Source: Planifilum fulgidum (GTDB lineage Bacteria; Bacillota; Bacilli; Thermoactinomycetales; DSM-44946). Taken from it: DNA of 55,567 bases. The translations under genes were made by a program, and so were the position numbers. Shown here piece by piece: positions 44,912-52,661 of this stretch; the first letter of the stretch is position 1, and the number at the start of each line of letters is the position of its first letter. The stretch spans positions 1 through 55,567 of the forward strand of contig NZ_FOOK01000001.1 in NCBI RefSeq assembly GCF_900113175.1, given 5' to 3'. The notes below the pieces were generated by a model, which was given only the letters and a program-made list of their open reading frames with translations, did not search any database and was not told the DNA's origin.

Positions 44912-46044
44912 ACGTGCACCTCCAACGTAAACCCGTTCCGTCGCAAATGGTTCTGAAACTCGACCAGGACCTCTTTAAAAGGTACGAGGAAGGACCGTCC
45001 ATTAAGCGATTGATTCCCCTTGTGTTTGCCTATGGGCTTTTCCACGGCTTTCAAGGGAGGTGTACGGTAAATGCAAAACATCGGAAAATAACATCCTCCA
45101 GCCTCCACCACTCGAATCCAGACAGGGGAAGCCATCCGCTCAACCTCTTCCGGCGTATACTGGATTTTCCGCTGTGGAACCAACATGGGCATGCCAAAGA
45201 CCGTTCGCTTACGAATGTCAATCTCTTTTCGGTAGCCTTTCAGTTGCGATCCCGCAAAGGCAAGGGCCTCCTCCCACTTCGAAAAGCCCTTATTGTGAAA
45301 TAGAAAAACAGATTCATCGAGCACCGTGTGAGTTACTGCGGAAAAACGAGGAAACCATCCCTTTTCACCCTTCAAAGTCCGAAGTCCTCGCTCAAACCTG
45401 TCCATCCACTCGTGTACACTACCGGATCCGTGTGCAATGGGCAATTGACTGGTCACTTGCTGGATCACTTCTGTGGTAATCTCTTTTTGTAAGGAATTGT
45501 CAACTTGCCAAGCCTTCAAAGCCACCGAACCAAATCCTCGACGGGAACGATACCCCAACCCGCCCACATGCCCCAGAAGCCATATCGCCGCAACCAGTCG
45601 TCGCCAATACTGATCTACTTCTTCTTTTGAGGGACGCATATAGAAATAAATAGAAAAAACGTTATTCGGTTCCAGGTAGCCCCGAGGCTCCTGGACAATT
45701 CGATTCTTTCTGGTTTTTCCTTCTAAGGAAAAAGCCAAATAGCTAAGATCTATCCTTTTTTTCCAACTCCGGACGGACGGCTTTTCGGAGTAAAGCCGCA
45801 TCAGAAAGCTGGATTGCCCCTCACCGGTACCCGTTCCTCCAAACAAACTGCTCTCCCAAGTTGGACCATCCGCTTTTTTGGCATCTCCAATCTTACTTTG
45901 GTTGTACCCAGGATCCACTGCACGATACCAATAACGCAGCATTCCCTTTACGGAAGGCAAGCGAAGTTCCGCTCTTCTTTGATCTGCACCAGACAACACG
46001 AGCGGCGTCACGATTTGAAAATCAACACGTAACATTTTCCCCAT
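44908..46044 (-). CDS. cmr1: Type III-B CRISPR RAMP protein Cmr1 (378 aa)
   Basis: RAMP subunit that caps the complex near the 3' end of the crRNA. The family opening VDFQIVTPLVLSGADQ and LRLPSVKGMLRYWYRAV is clear, followed by ESSLFGGTGTGEGQSSFLMRL and the glycine motif HVGGLGYRSRRGFGSV. It is the first gene of the operon. The ATG at 46044 (MGKMLRV) has AAGGGG 5 nt upstream; a GTG two codons earlier is too close to that site. Confidence 0.93.
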   Translation of the reverse strand: MGKMLRVDFQIVTPLVLSGADQRRAELRLPSVKGMLRYWYRAVDPGYNQSKIGDAKKADGPTWESSLFGGTGTGEGQSSFLMRLYSEKPSVRSWKKRIDLSYLAFSLEGKTRKNRIVQEPRGYLEPNNVFSIYFYMRPSKEEVDQYWRRLVAAIWLLGHVGGLGYRSRRGFGSVALKAWQVDNSLQKEITTEVIQQVTSQLPIAHGSGSVHEWMDRFERGLRTLKGEKGWFPRFSAVTHTVLDESVFLFHNKGFSKWEEALAFAGSQLKGYRKEIDIRKRTVFGMPMLVPQRKIQYTPEEVERMASPVWIRVVEAGGCYFPMFCIYRTPPLKAVEKPIGKHKGNQSLNGRSFLVPFKEVLVEFQNHLRRNGFTLEVHV

Positions 46045-46428
46045 TCCCACCCCTTTATCCTACAAAGGCAGTATTCGATATAAAAATAATGATCTCCTTC
46101 TGTTAGATAATTAAATGTTGAAATTGTATTGAACCATTTCAGTCCTCAATTTGATTACAAATACTAACTCTATCACTGCATTAGTCCAAAACGAAAAAAA
46201 AATGTATACACGGAAAACCTTTCTCTATTAGTTAAAACACGATAACGACCTTAAAGAATAAGAAGGTAAGAAGAATCATTCTTTTATGGCAATAGTGGAT
46301 GGGCCTACTTCTTTTTTCATACTTTCACCTATTCTTGCAGCCATAATCTTTATTATTCAATGTTCCTTTTTCGACCCTAAACCTTCTTCGACGTTGGAGA
46401 AACTCAAACTTTCCTGATCCCATAAACC
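46045..46428. other. AT-rich upstream region of the Cmr operon
   Basis: About 380 nt of clearly AT-rich sequence, different from its flanks. It must contain the Cmr promoter. A weak pair on the minus strand (TTGGAC, 17 nt, TAGTAT, near 46165-46190) is possible. I looked for CRISPR repeats and found none. Confidence 0.45.
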
Positions 46429-46467
46429 ATTCACGAATTTTACCGGGTGGGACGGAAAAACCATTAG
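46429..46467 (+). pseudogene. Remnant of the sigK 3' end beyond the Cmr operon
   Basis: Thirteen codons that read [12 protein letters not shown] and stop with TAG. They align with the last codons of sigK ([12 protein letters not shown], stop TAG). 28 nt (46432-46459) are identical to 38266-38293. The last two codons differ from both other copies, so this looks like a displaced end of a sigK allele rather than a recent copy of the neighbour. Confidence 0.85.
46432..46459 (+). repeat. sigK 3'-end repeat, copy 3
   Basis: Perfect 28-nt direct repeat of 38266-38293, in the same orientation, 8,166 nt away. Together the two copies bracket the whole Cmr operon. Confidence 0.93.
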
Positions 46468-47341
46468 TTGTTGAAACGGGGAATGATTCGCGGTTAAGAG
46501 AGTGCGCCCACATAACGCTCCTTTTCATCCGATTTGCGATCAGAAACCGTCACCTGCGGTTTGGCCCCATAAAATTTCCACTTCCCCTTTACATCCCCAT
46601 CGCTCTATCTTCACCGCTTGCCTCCAGATCATCCGTGTCCTTCCGGACCCTGCCGGCGCGCCCTCCAGGACCTGCAGCTGGACCGGCTTTTTCCTTATCG
46701 GTAGACGGACAGCTCTTTTACCCACTCTTTGATAAAACGCCGGCATCCGGAATGCCGCACTCCTCTTCCTTTAATTTTTGGACAATCCTCCCCGTTGGAT
46801 GGGAGCGCAAGCCTGCCTCATCCATACGACGACCGCAGAATCCTTTAGTCGTTCGTTTCATCCGCTGCTGCAAAATCAATCGGACAAGCGTTATGGGAGA
46901 TCCCGGCGCGGGAAGGGGCAGCGTGCACATATTGTTGAATCAAGGCAGGGAGACCTTTGAACCTTTGAAGGAATATTTGCGATTCTGCAAAACATTGTCG
47001 GAAAAAACCCTCCCGATCAAACGGGAAATCTCTGCACGACAAACCTTCAATGCGTTTAATCACTGAAAATGGCGTCAAAATATCCGGGTATGAACATTGC
47101 GTGGATTTATTAATGTCCGGGTTGCAGTTTTCAATATAAAAAATCTATGATGAAAATGAAAGCACTTACTTGGAAATGGGAGGGGATATATGAAGGACCA
47201 TCCATCCCTCGAGCGTTTCATTTCCGCCGGATGTATGTCCCTGCACACTCCTTTTTCCGGAAGTTTTTGAGAAGTCGGCAGTTGGGGTGGAATCGGACGG
47301 AGAGGACGAAAAAATGAACAAATGAAAATGGGGGAAAACCG
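46468..47341. other. Gene-free stretch before the GH3 gene
   Basis: About 870 nt with several short open frames on both strands and no ribosome site or domain I can recognise. It may be decayed coding sequence. A TTGAAAC at 46470-46476 resembles the end of many CRISPR repeats but occurs once only. Confidence 0.4.
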
Positions 47342-49705
47342 ATGCCTGGCAAAAGCAAATGCGCATTATCCCTGATGACAGCGGTTATGCTTGTCATGGT
47401 GTTCGCCGTCGGGCCTTACGCATTTGCAAACGAGAAAAATGTCCGCCTGGAAGACGAATCTTCCATCCCCGAACTGCTCAAAGTCATGACGCTGGAGGAG
47501 AAAGCGCTTCTTCTCGCGGGGGACTGGGATTCGCAAAAATTAAAGGGTGCGGCCGGCAGCACAACGGGCGATTTGTATGAGAAGTACGGCATACCGGCAA
47601 CCTCTCTCCCCGATGGGCCTGCCGGCGTCCGGATCGATCCCCTTCCGGGAGGAACTGCTCCGGATGGGACTCCCCTTACCCGCTACGCCACCCAATTCCC
47701 CAACGCCTCCGCAAGAGCATCGACATGGAACCTGGATTTGTTGAACAAAGTCGGCCGGTCGATCGGCAAAGAGCTGCGCTACTTCGGGGGCGACCTGTGG
47801 TTGGCCCCGGCCATGAATATTCACAGGCACCCGCTGAACGGCCGGAACTTTGAATACTATTCAGAGGATCCCCTGTTGTCCGGAAAAGCCTCGGCGGCGG
47901 AAGTGAAAGGACTGCAATCCCAGCGCGTGGGCGCGACGATTAAGCACTTTGCAGCAAACAACCAGGAAAACTCCCGCCGCAATCTGCCGACCAACGTGAG
48001 CCAAAGGGCGCTTCGCGAAATCTACCTGCGCGGCTTTGAAATCGCAGTAAAAGAAGCGAAACCCTGGGCGATCATGACCGCATACAATCAGATCAACGGT
48101 GTAAGCCCCCCGCAAAACCCCGAGCTGATCACAACGATCGCGCGGAAAGAATGGGGTTTTGACGGAATTGTGATGACGGACTGGGGCGGTCAAGGAAATG
48201 CCTCCTACTGGGAGCCGCAGCCCGGAAACAACGCATATTCCTCTATGGTCAAGGCGGGGACAGATCTCAGCATGCCCTCCGGCAGCCCTGAAGCTATCAT
48301 CGAGGGATATCAAAAGGGCTTCCTGACGATGGAGGAAATCGACGCGGCGGTTGCCAGGATTTTGAAATATGTGTTGAAAACCCCGGCATTTGAGGGTGTC
48401 CAGCCCAGCACGGATCATAACAAATACGCCGAAGAGAACGAGCAAGTGGCCTATGACACCGCCGTTGAAGGCATGGTGATTCTGAAAAACGAAAAAGTGA
48501 AGGGCAAAAAGGCTCTTCCGATTACAGGCGGAACCATCGGTACCATCGGCAATGCGACCAACAATTTGGTCCGCGGCGGCGCGGGAAGCGGCAATGTGAA
48601 CGTGGATCCTTCAAAACTGGTGCATCTGGCACAGGCCCTGAAAGAGGAAGGGGCTAAGGTGATCGATGCAACCGAATTTGATTATCCACAGGTGGACAGC
48701 ATCCTTCCGGTGGGCGGTCTTGGCGGCGATCCCGCATTCAAAGAGATGAAACCCTCCAAAGAACAGTTGGCCAAGGATATCGTCGACAAGTCCGACAGCG
48801 TCATTATGACCATTCGCAGGGGCTCGGCGGAAGGCGTAGATGTTCAGGCCGAAAAAGGTGCCTATTATCTCAGCGACGCCGAACAATACTTGATCGACAC
48901 AGCCTCCGAACTGTGCCGCAAAGCCAAAAAACCCTTCATTGTCGTGCTCAGCACCGGGGCCCCCATAGAGATGGAAAGCTGGAAGGATAAGGCCGATGCC
49001 ATTTTGCTCGCCTGGGAAACCGGAACGGTACTCGGAAAACCGATCGCGGCCGTACTAACCGGAAAAGAAAATCCGTCGGGCAAACTGTCCACCACCTTCC
49101 CGATCGACATAAAGGGAAAAGCTCCCAATGGCCGGCCGTATGTGCCGTCCACCACTTTCGGTGAAAATCCCGTCACGTACCATGAAGGCATCTACGTGGG
49201 GTATCGCTACTATGACACCTTCAACGTGCCGGTGTCCTATGAGTTTGGCTACGGCAAAAACTACTCTGATTTCAGCTACAGCAAGCCAAAACTGAGCTCC
49301 AAGAAATTCAATCAGTCCATCAAGGTAAGCGTCGATGTCAAAAATACCAGCAATGTGCCGGGAAAAGAAGTGGTCCAGGTTTACGTCGGCGCTCCGGGCA
49401 AAGCATTGCACAAGCCCGTCAAAGAATTGAAGGCCTTCGGCAAGACAAGGGAGCTTGGAAAGAACGAACGCCAAACTTTGACCTTCACACTGGATGCAAG
49501 ATCGCTGGCGTCTTTTGACGAAAAACGCTCGGCCTGGGTCGTGGAGCCCGGAAAATACACGGTTTACATCGGAGCTTCCTCCAAGGATATCAAACACACT
49601 TTGCATTTTACGGTAGATAAGGAAATCCTCGTCGAAAAAGTGAATGACGTCCTGAAACCGGTGACGGATATAGGGGAAATCGTTCCCCCGAAAAAGAACA
49701 AGTAA
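47342..49705 (+). CDS. Secreted glycoside hydrolase family 3 (beta-glucosidase type), 787 aa
   Basis: Exported glycosidase. A Sec signal peptide (residues 1-about 29, hydrophobic core ALSLMTAVMLVMVFAVG, cleavage near AFA) precedes the GH3 N-terminal domain. That domain has SLPDGPAGVRIDPLPGG, the KHF motif ATIKHFAANNQEN and the nucleophile loop DGIVMTDWGGQG, with the Asp as predicted nucleophile. A GH3 C-terminal alpha/beta domain (about 375-600) and a fibronectin III-like domain (about 650-760, VSVDVKNTSNVPGKEVVQVYV) follow. GGGGGAAAACCG precedes the ATG. It stands alone, with a strong terminator after it. It probably releases glucose or another sugar from beta-linked oligosaccharides outside the cell. 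Confidence 0.93.
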   Translation: MPGKSKCALSLMTAVMLVMVFAVGPYAFANEKNVRLEDESSIPELLKVMTLEEKALLLAGDWDSQKLKGAAGSTTGDLYEKYGIPATSLPDGPAGVRIDPLPGGTAPDGTPLTRYATQFPNASARASTWNLDLLNKVGRSIGKELRYFGGDLWLAPAMNIHRHPLNGRNFEYYSEDPLLSGKASAAEVKGLQSQRVGATIKHFAANNQENSRRNLPTNVSQRALREIYLRGFEIAVKEAKPWAIMTAYNQINGVSPPQNPELITTIARKEWGFDGIVMTDWGGQGNASYWEPQPGNNAYSSMVKAGTDLSMPSGSPEAIIEGYQKGFLTMEEIDAAVARILKYVLKTPAFEGVQPSTDHNKYAEENEQVAYDTAVEGMVILKNEKVKGKKALPITGGTIGTIGNATNNLVRGGAGSGNVNVDPSKLVHLAQALKEEGAKVIDATEFDYPQVDSILPVGGLGGDPAFKEMKPSKEQLAKDIVDKSDSVIMTIRRGSAEGVDVQAEKGAYYLSDAEQYLIDTASELCRKAKKPFIVVLSTGAPIEMESWKDKADAILLAWETGTVLGKPIAAVLTGKENPSGKLSTTFPIDIKGKAPNGRPYVPSTTFGENPVTYHEGIYVGYRYYDTFNVPVSYEFGYGKNYSDFSYSKPKLSSKKFNQSIKVSVDVKNTSNVPGKEVVQVYVGAPGKALHKPVKELKAFGKTRELGKNERQTLTFTLDARSLASFDEKRSAWVVEPGKYTVYIGASSKDIKHTLHFTVDKEILVEKVNDVLKPVTDIGEIVPPKKNK

Positions 49706-49718
49706 TTGGGTCCCTATC

Positions 49719-49752
49719 GCTGTGCCGTGAAAAGGCACAGCCTCTTTTTTTT
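49719..49752 (+). terminator. Terminator of the GH3 gene
   Basis: GCTGTGCC (49719-49726) pairs with GGCACAGC (49734-49741), followed by CTC and eight T. Confidence 0.9.
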
Positions 49753-49968
49753 GGACGCAAAAGACCGTCCCCATCAGGTGGAGACGGGAGAGGCCCAAAA
49801 AGGGATGACCTAAGATCCGCAACGTTTCTACAAATACAGGAAAATCATGCGGAATGAAGTGATTAATTTATAAATTGACCAAATTTAATATCGTGTGCTA
49901 TATTGAAATCATTCTAAAGTAGATTCAGCAGATTTCTATGCCATTTCACGCGAAAGGAGGAACCAACA

Positions 49969-50382
49969 ATGGGTTTGTTTAGCGGGATGTCGGAGAAGAT
50001 GAAGGCCAAGGCGGAAGAAACCAAAGCAAAGGAAATTCAAAGGCGGAAAGAGTATTTTCAACAGTTCCTCCTCGAAGGAGAAGTTATTGAATCGCTGTAT
50101 CCGGTTGGAGCCGATTCTTTGGCAATGACTGAATGGAGACTTCTTTTTGTGGAAGAGTTTAACACAGACAAATCAAGGGTTCTGATAACTTTACCCTATT
50201 CTCAAATCGTTGAAGTCAAGATGGTTCTTGGAGAGATGTACAGTTTTTCCAACAAAGTCTATGTTGCAACAAGATCTGAAACCCATGAGTTTGCTTTTCC
50301 AAAGTTCATCAAAGAGGAAGAGGTCAAGGAGTTTTACCTCAAATTGATGCAGAAAATCCGGCAAATGGGAAATACGAATTAA
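49969..50382 (+). CDS. Small PH-like domain protein, unknown (137 aa)
   Basis: A charged N-terminal helix (MSEKMKAKAEETKAKEIQRRKE, about 7-28) is followed by a region whose strand pattern resembles bacterial PH domains (EVIESLYPVGADSLAMTEWRLLFVEE, then ITLPYSQIVEVKMVLG and SETHEFAFPKFIKEEEVKEFYLKL). No signal or membrane segment. GAAAGGAGG precedes the ATG with 8-nt spacing. It is monocistronic, with a terminator 30 nt after the stop. The function is unknown. Confidence 0.75.
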   Translation: MGLFSGMSEKMKAKAEETKAKEIQRRKEYFQQFLLEGEVIESLYPVGADSLAMTEWRLLFVEEFNTDKSRVLITLPYSQIVEVKMVLGEMYSFSNKVYVATRSETHEFAFPKFIKEEEVKEFYLKLMQKIRQMGNTN

Positions 50383-50386
50383 CAGA

Positions 50387-50414
50387 TTATAGAAAGAGAC
50401 TTATAGAAAGAGAC
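50387..50414 (+). repeat. Perfect 14-bp tandem duplication
   Basis: TTATAGAAAGAGAC occurs at 50387-50400 and again at 50401-50414, abutting the next terminator stem. Confidence 0.85.
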
Positions 50415-50436
50415 CGGTGTGTACCGGCCTTTTTTT
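50414..50436 (+). terminator. Terminator of the PH-like gene
   Basis: CCGGT (50414-50418) pairs with ACCGG (50423-50427), followed by CC and seven T. Confidence 0.8.
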
Positions 50437-50604
50437 ATGTGCGGAAGTTCTTTTACTCGTATGATCCTGCCGTGGGATGACTTTTGCCAGGACCTGGGTT
50501 TCATCCAAGTCCTTAACAATACAAACACGGGATTTTTTGCGGCCCAAACCATTTGTCACAACGTGTAAACTGTTATTGAAGTACCGGTTCAAGGAGAGAT
50601 TTTT

Positions 50605-51168
50605 ATGCGCAACTTCCAGGACGTATGTGAATGGGTCAAGCGGGAAACCGGTCAGGCAGTCCGCCCCTATTCCACATATGATTTCGGCCGCTCAAAGGAT
50701 TGCAGCCATCGTTCCGTCATTCTGTCTCAGACAAATGCCGCCCAGTTGATTCAGAAAGCAATGCCGTCCCTGCCCGAAGGCGTGCTGATGTTCACCGGAA
50801 CCTCCGGCACACGGTTGGGGGATGGGCGCCGCGAAGAGGACGTGGAAGTGGTGATCGGGTGCGGAAAGGATCAGTGGGACAAGCTGCGCATCGCCAGAAC
50901 GATTGATTGCAACCGCGACTGGACTACTGAGGAGATCATCACAAGGCTGAAACGGTTTGACGAGAAATACGGGATATCCATTTTTCACGCCGAAACGGAT
51001 GATGTGGGGATCGAATTCCTGTGTTGGCCTCAATTTGATGACTTGGACCAGCTTTGCCAAGAGATCTATGAATTTTGTCCGGATATCGTCCATCAAGGCT
51101 GGGGTTCGGTCAAAGACCTGAAAGAAGTGATAGAAGCAACGGGATTGATTCACTTATGGTGGGATTGA
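50605..51168 (+). CDS. DUF4253 domain protein (187 aa)
   Basis: The C-terminal part carries the conserved pattern of DUF4253 as I remember it: FHAETDDVGIEFLCWPQ, then QEIYEFCPDIVHQGWGS, ending in GLIHLWWD. The N-terminal half (residues 1-100) includes FTGTSGTRLGDGRREEDVEVVIG. The family has no established function; members are often found near polymorphic toxin or immunity genes. AAGGAGAG precedes the ATG. It stands alone. Confidence 0.82.
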   Translation: MRNFQDVCEWVKRETGQAVRPYSTYDFGRSKDCSHRSVILSQTNAAQLIQKAMPSLPEGVLMFTGTSGTRLGDGRREEDVEVVIGCGKDQWDKLRIARTIDCNRDWTTEEIITRLKRFDEKYGISIFHAETDDVGIEFLCWPQFDDLDQLCQEIYEFCPDIVHQGWGSVKDLKEVIEATGLIHLWWD

Positions 51169-51796
51169 TTTTTGGGCTCACCGGCGGGTGGATCCAATCA
51201 GGCGCAGGGGGAAAAAAGCGCATTTACTTGCGGAAGATCTCCTCTGTGATGCGGAATGGGTTGCGGAAATATGGTAGTTTCAATGTGATCGATCCCCTGC
51301 ATCCTCGCCTTGGGAGTGCCGGCTGTTTTCGCTTTCCGGCGGACGGCTCCATCACATACGGCATCCGCGAAACCCGCCTCAGAGATGTCGCGGGTCTGCG
51401 GCCTTCCCGCCAAGGCTTTCCGTTGGACGATAAACCGCCCGGAACTGCCACCGGTCGCCGGACAGTCCACGATCCGCTTGATGAAACAGCATTTCTCCTT
51501 CCCCCATGAAACGGAATCAGCCATCCTCCCCCCTGTAAGGAAAAAGGCTGGGTCATATCATCCGGCCTTTCACGTCACATTTTTTCGTTGAAATTGGGGA
51601 ATGCCCCTTCCCGGCATCCGCATAATAGTTGGTATGCTCGATGGTGAAACTTCATCCACTTCTCAACAAATCCGATTCCTGATATACCAATCGATGCCGG
51701 CCGGATCACCTGTCGCCGCTTTTGGTTTTTCGGCGCCAGCTGCCCGGTTTTTTCGTGGTGTCTACGCGAATTGGGGCCGGGATCCCCCGGCCCACC
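51169..51796. other. Gene-free stretch
   Basis: About 630 nt between the DUF4253 gene and the convergent XRE-UTRA gene. Several overlapping frames exist on both strands but none shows a domain or a good ribosome site. No terminator hairpin with a T-run was found. Confidence 0.35.
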
Positions 51797-52504
51797 TCAA
51801 AGAGCAAAACGGTATGTGAGCTGGTGTGCATCGGCCCTTAAAGTCATCAGGCAACATTCGACTAAATAACTGGAAGTATCAAACGTTCGCCGAGTAATCT
51901 GGATCACCGGAATGCCTTCGGAAATTTCCAAAAGAGATGTTTCATCGGAGGATGGCATTTCAGCAGTCAAATGTTCTTCACAGGTTGCAGGTTTTTTTCC
52001 TAAGGATTCCAGCGTTTTGTACAGGCTGAGAGTCGGGTCTTTCTTCACTCCCCCAAGGATTTTTTCAAGATCGTCCAGCGGCAGGGAGCTCGGAAGGTAG
52101 GAACGAGATATGGCCAAAGGTTTGTTGTCCAACAATTGGATGACGCTGTAGAGCAACACGGGCGGTTGCAATTCATGGCGAATCGTTTTCGGCAGATCAT
52201 CCGGTGTTTTGATTGTCCGAAGTTCTATCAACTTTTTTGTGGCCTTTTTCCCGTAATGCCTGCCGAAACCTGAAAATCCGCCTCTCCGATCTGAAAGGTA
52301 AAATGACCTGCCGAGCAAAAAGTCAGTGGTGACTCCGAGGGCATCGGCCAACTTAGATAACACTTCGGCTGACGGGTTCGATTTTTCCCCTCTTTCCAGC
52401 CTGGAAAGATACCCCTGATCTATGCCTGTCAATTTCGATAACTCAGATAAAGAAATTTTCCGCTCTGCCCTCAACTCCTTAAGAATAGCTGGGAATTTAC
52501 TCAT
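51797..52504 (-). CDS. XRE helix-turn-helix fused to a UTRA effector domain (235 aa)
   Basis: Transcription regulator with an N-terminal XRE domain (LKELRAERKISLSELSKLTGI and YLSRLERGEKSNPSAE, residues about 7-45). The C-terminal part (about 75-235) reads like the UTRA ligand-binding domain of GntR/HutC regulators: PVLLYSVIQLLDNKPLAISR, SLYKTLESLGKKPATCEEH and EGIPVIQITRRTFDTS with a terminal VECCLMTLRADAHQLTYRF. UTRA usually follows a GntR winged helix, so this pairing is uncommon. The start at 52504 has GAGGCGAGGGG upstream. Inverted repeats in the promoter suggest autoregulation. No obvious target operon is adjacent. Confidence 0.8.
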   Translation of the reverse strand: MSKFPAILKELRAERKISLSELSKLTGIDQGYLSRLERGEKSNPSAEVLSKLADALGVTTDFLLGRSFYLSDRRGGFSGFGRHYGKKATKKLIELRTIKTPDDLPKTIRHELQPPVLLYSVIQLLDNKPLAISRSYLPSSLPLDDLEKILGGVKKDPTLSLYKTLESLGKKPATCEEHLTAEMPSSDETSLLEISEGIPVIQITRRTFDTSSYLVECCLMTLRADAHQLTYRFAL

Positions 52505-52531
52505 GTCCCCTCGCCTCTTTTCCCCCATCAT

Positions 52532-52575
52532 TTGGGTTTGACAATATTATAACCCAAGGGGTTGTCTATAAACAA
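52532..52575 (-). promoter_or_regulatory. Promoter and operator of the XRE-UTRA gene
   Basis: TTGGGTT (52532-52538) and AACCCAA (52551-52557) form an inverted repeat that overlaps a minus-strand TATAAT (52551-52546). A TTGTTT at 52575-52570 lies 18 nt upstream. An operator over the -10 fits negative autoregulation. Confidence 0.55.
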
Positions 52576-52661
52576 ACGGTTATTCCACTGATGCCTGTAC
52601 ACTTGTTATGCAGGATGGTTGCATATAGACATAATCCGGCGATATAATGTCTATAGACAAC
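52561..52661. promoter_or_regulatory. GTCTATAGAC-type repeats and a divergent promoter
   Basis: GTTGTCTATA (52561-52570) is the inverted complement of TATAGACAAC (52652-52661). A further ATAGACA lies at 52625-52631, and GTCTATAGAC (52649-52658) is a perfect 10-nt palindrome. A plus-strand promoter-like pair is TTGCAT (52619-52624) with TATAAT (52643-52648). These look like regulator binding sites controlling a divergent transcript, but no good gene follows. Confidence 0.5.

Noticed and set aside
46051-46110. Short leader peptide before cmr1 starting at an ATT after AAGGAG
   Set aside because: ATT starts are very rare and the frame is ten codons; the AAGGAG is better treated as chance in AT-rich sequence.
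46635-47066. 143-codon plus-strand frame and a 77-codon minus-strand frame before the GH3 gene
   Set aside because: Neither has a ribosome site or a recognisable domain; they overlap each other on opposite strands.
46045-47341. Possible CRISPR array or leader beside cmr1, including a TTGAAAC at 46470
   Set aside because: No repeated unit with regular spacing is present; the TTGAAAC occurs once and without a palindromic repeat body.
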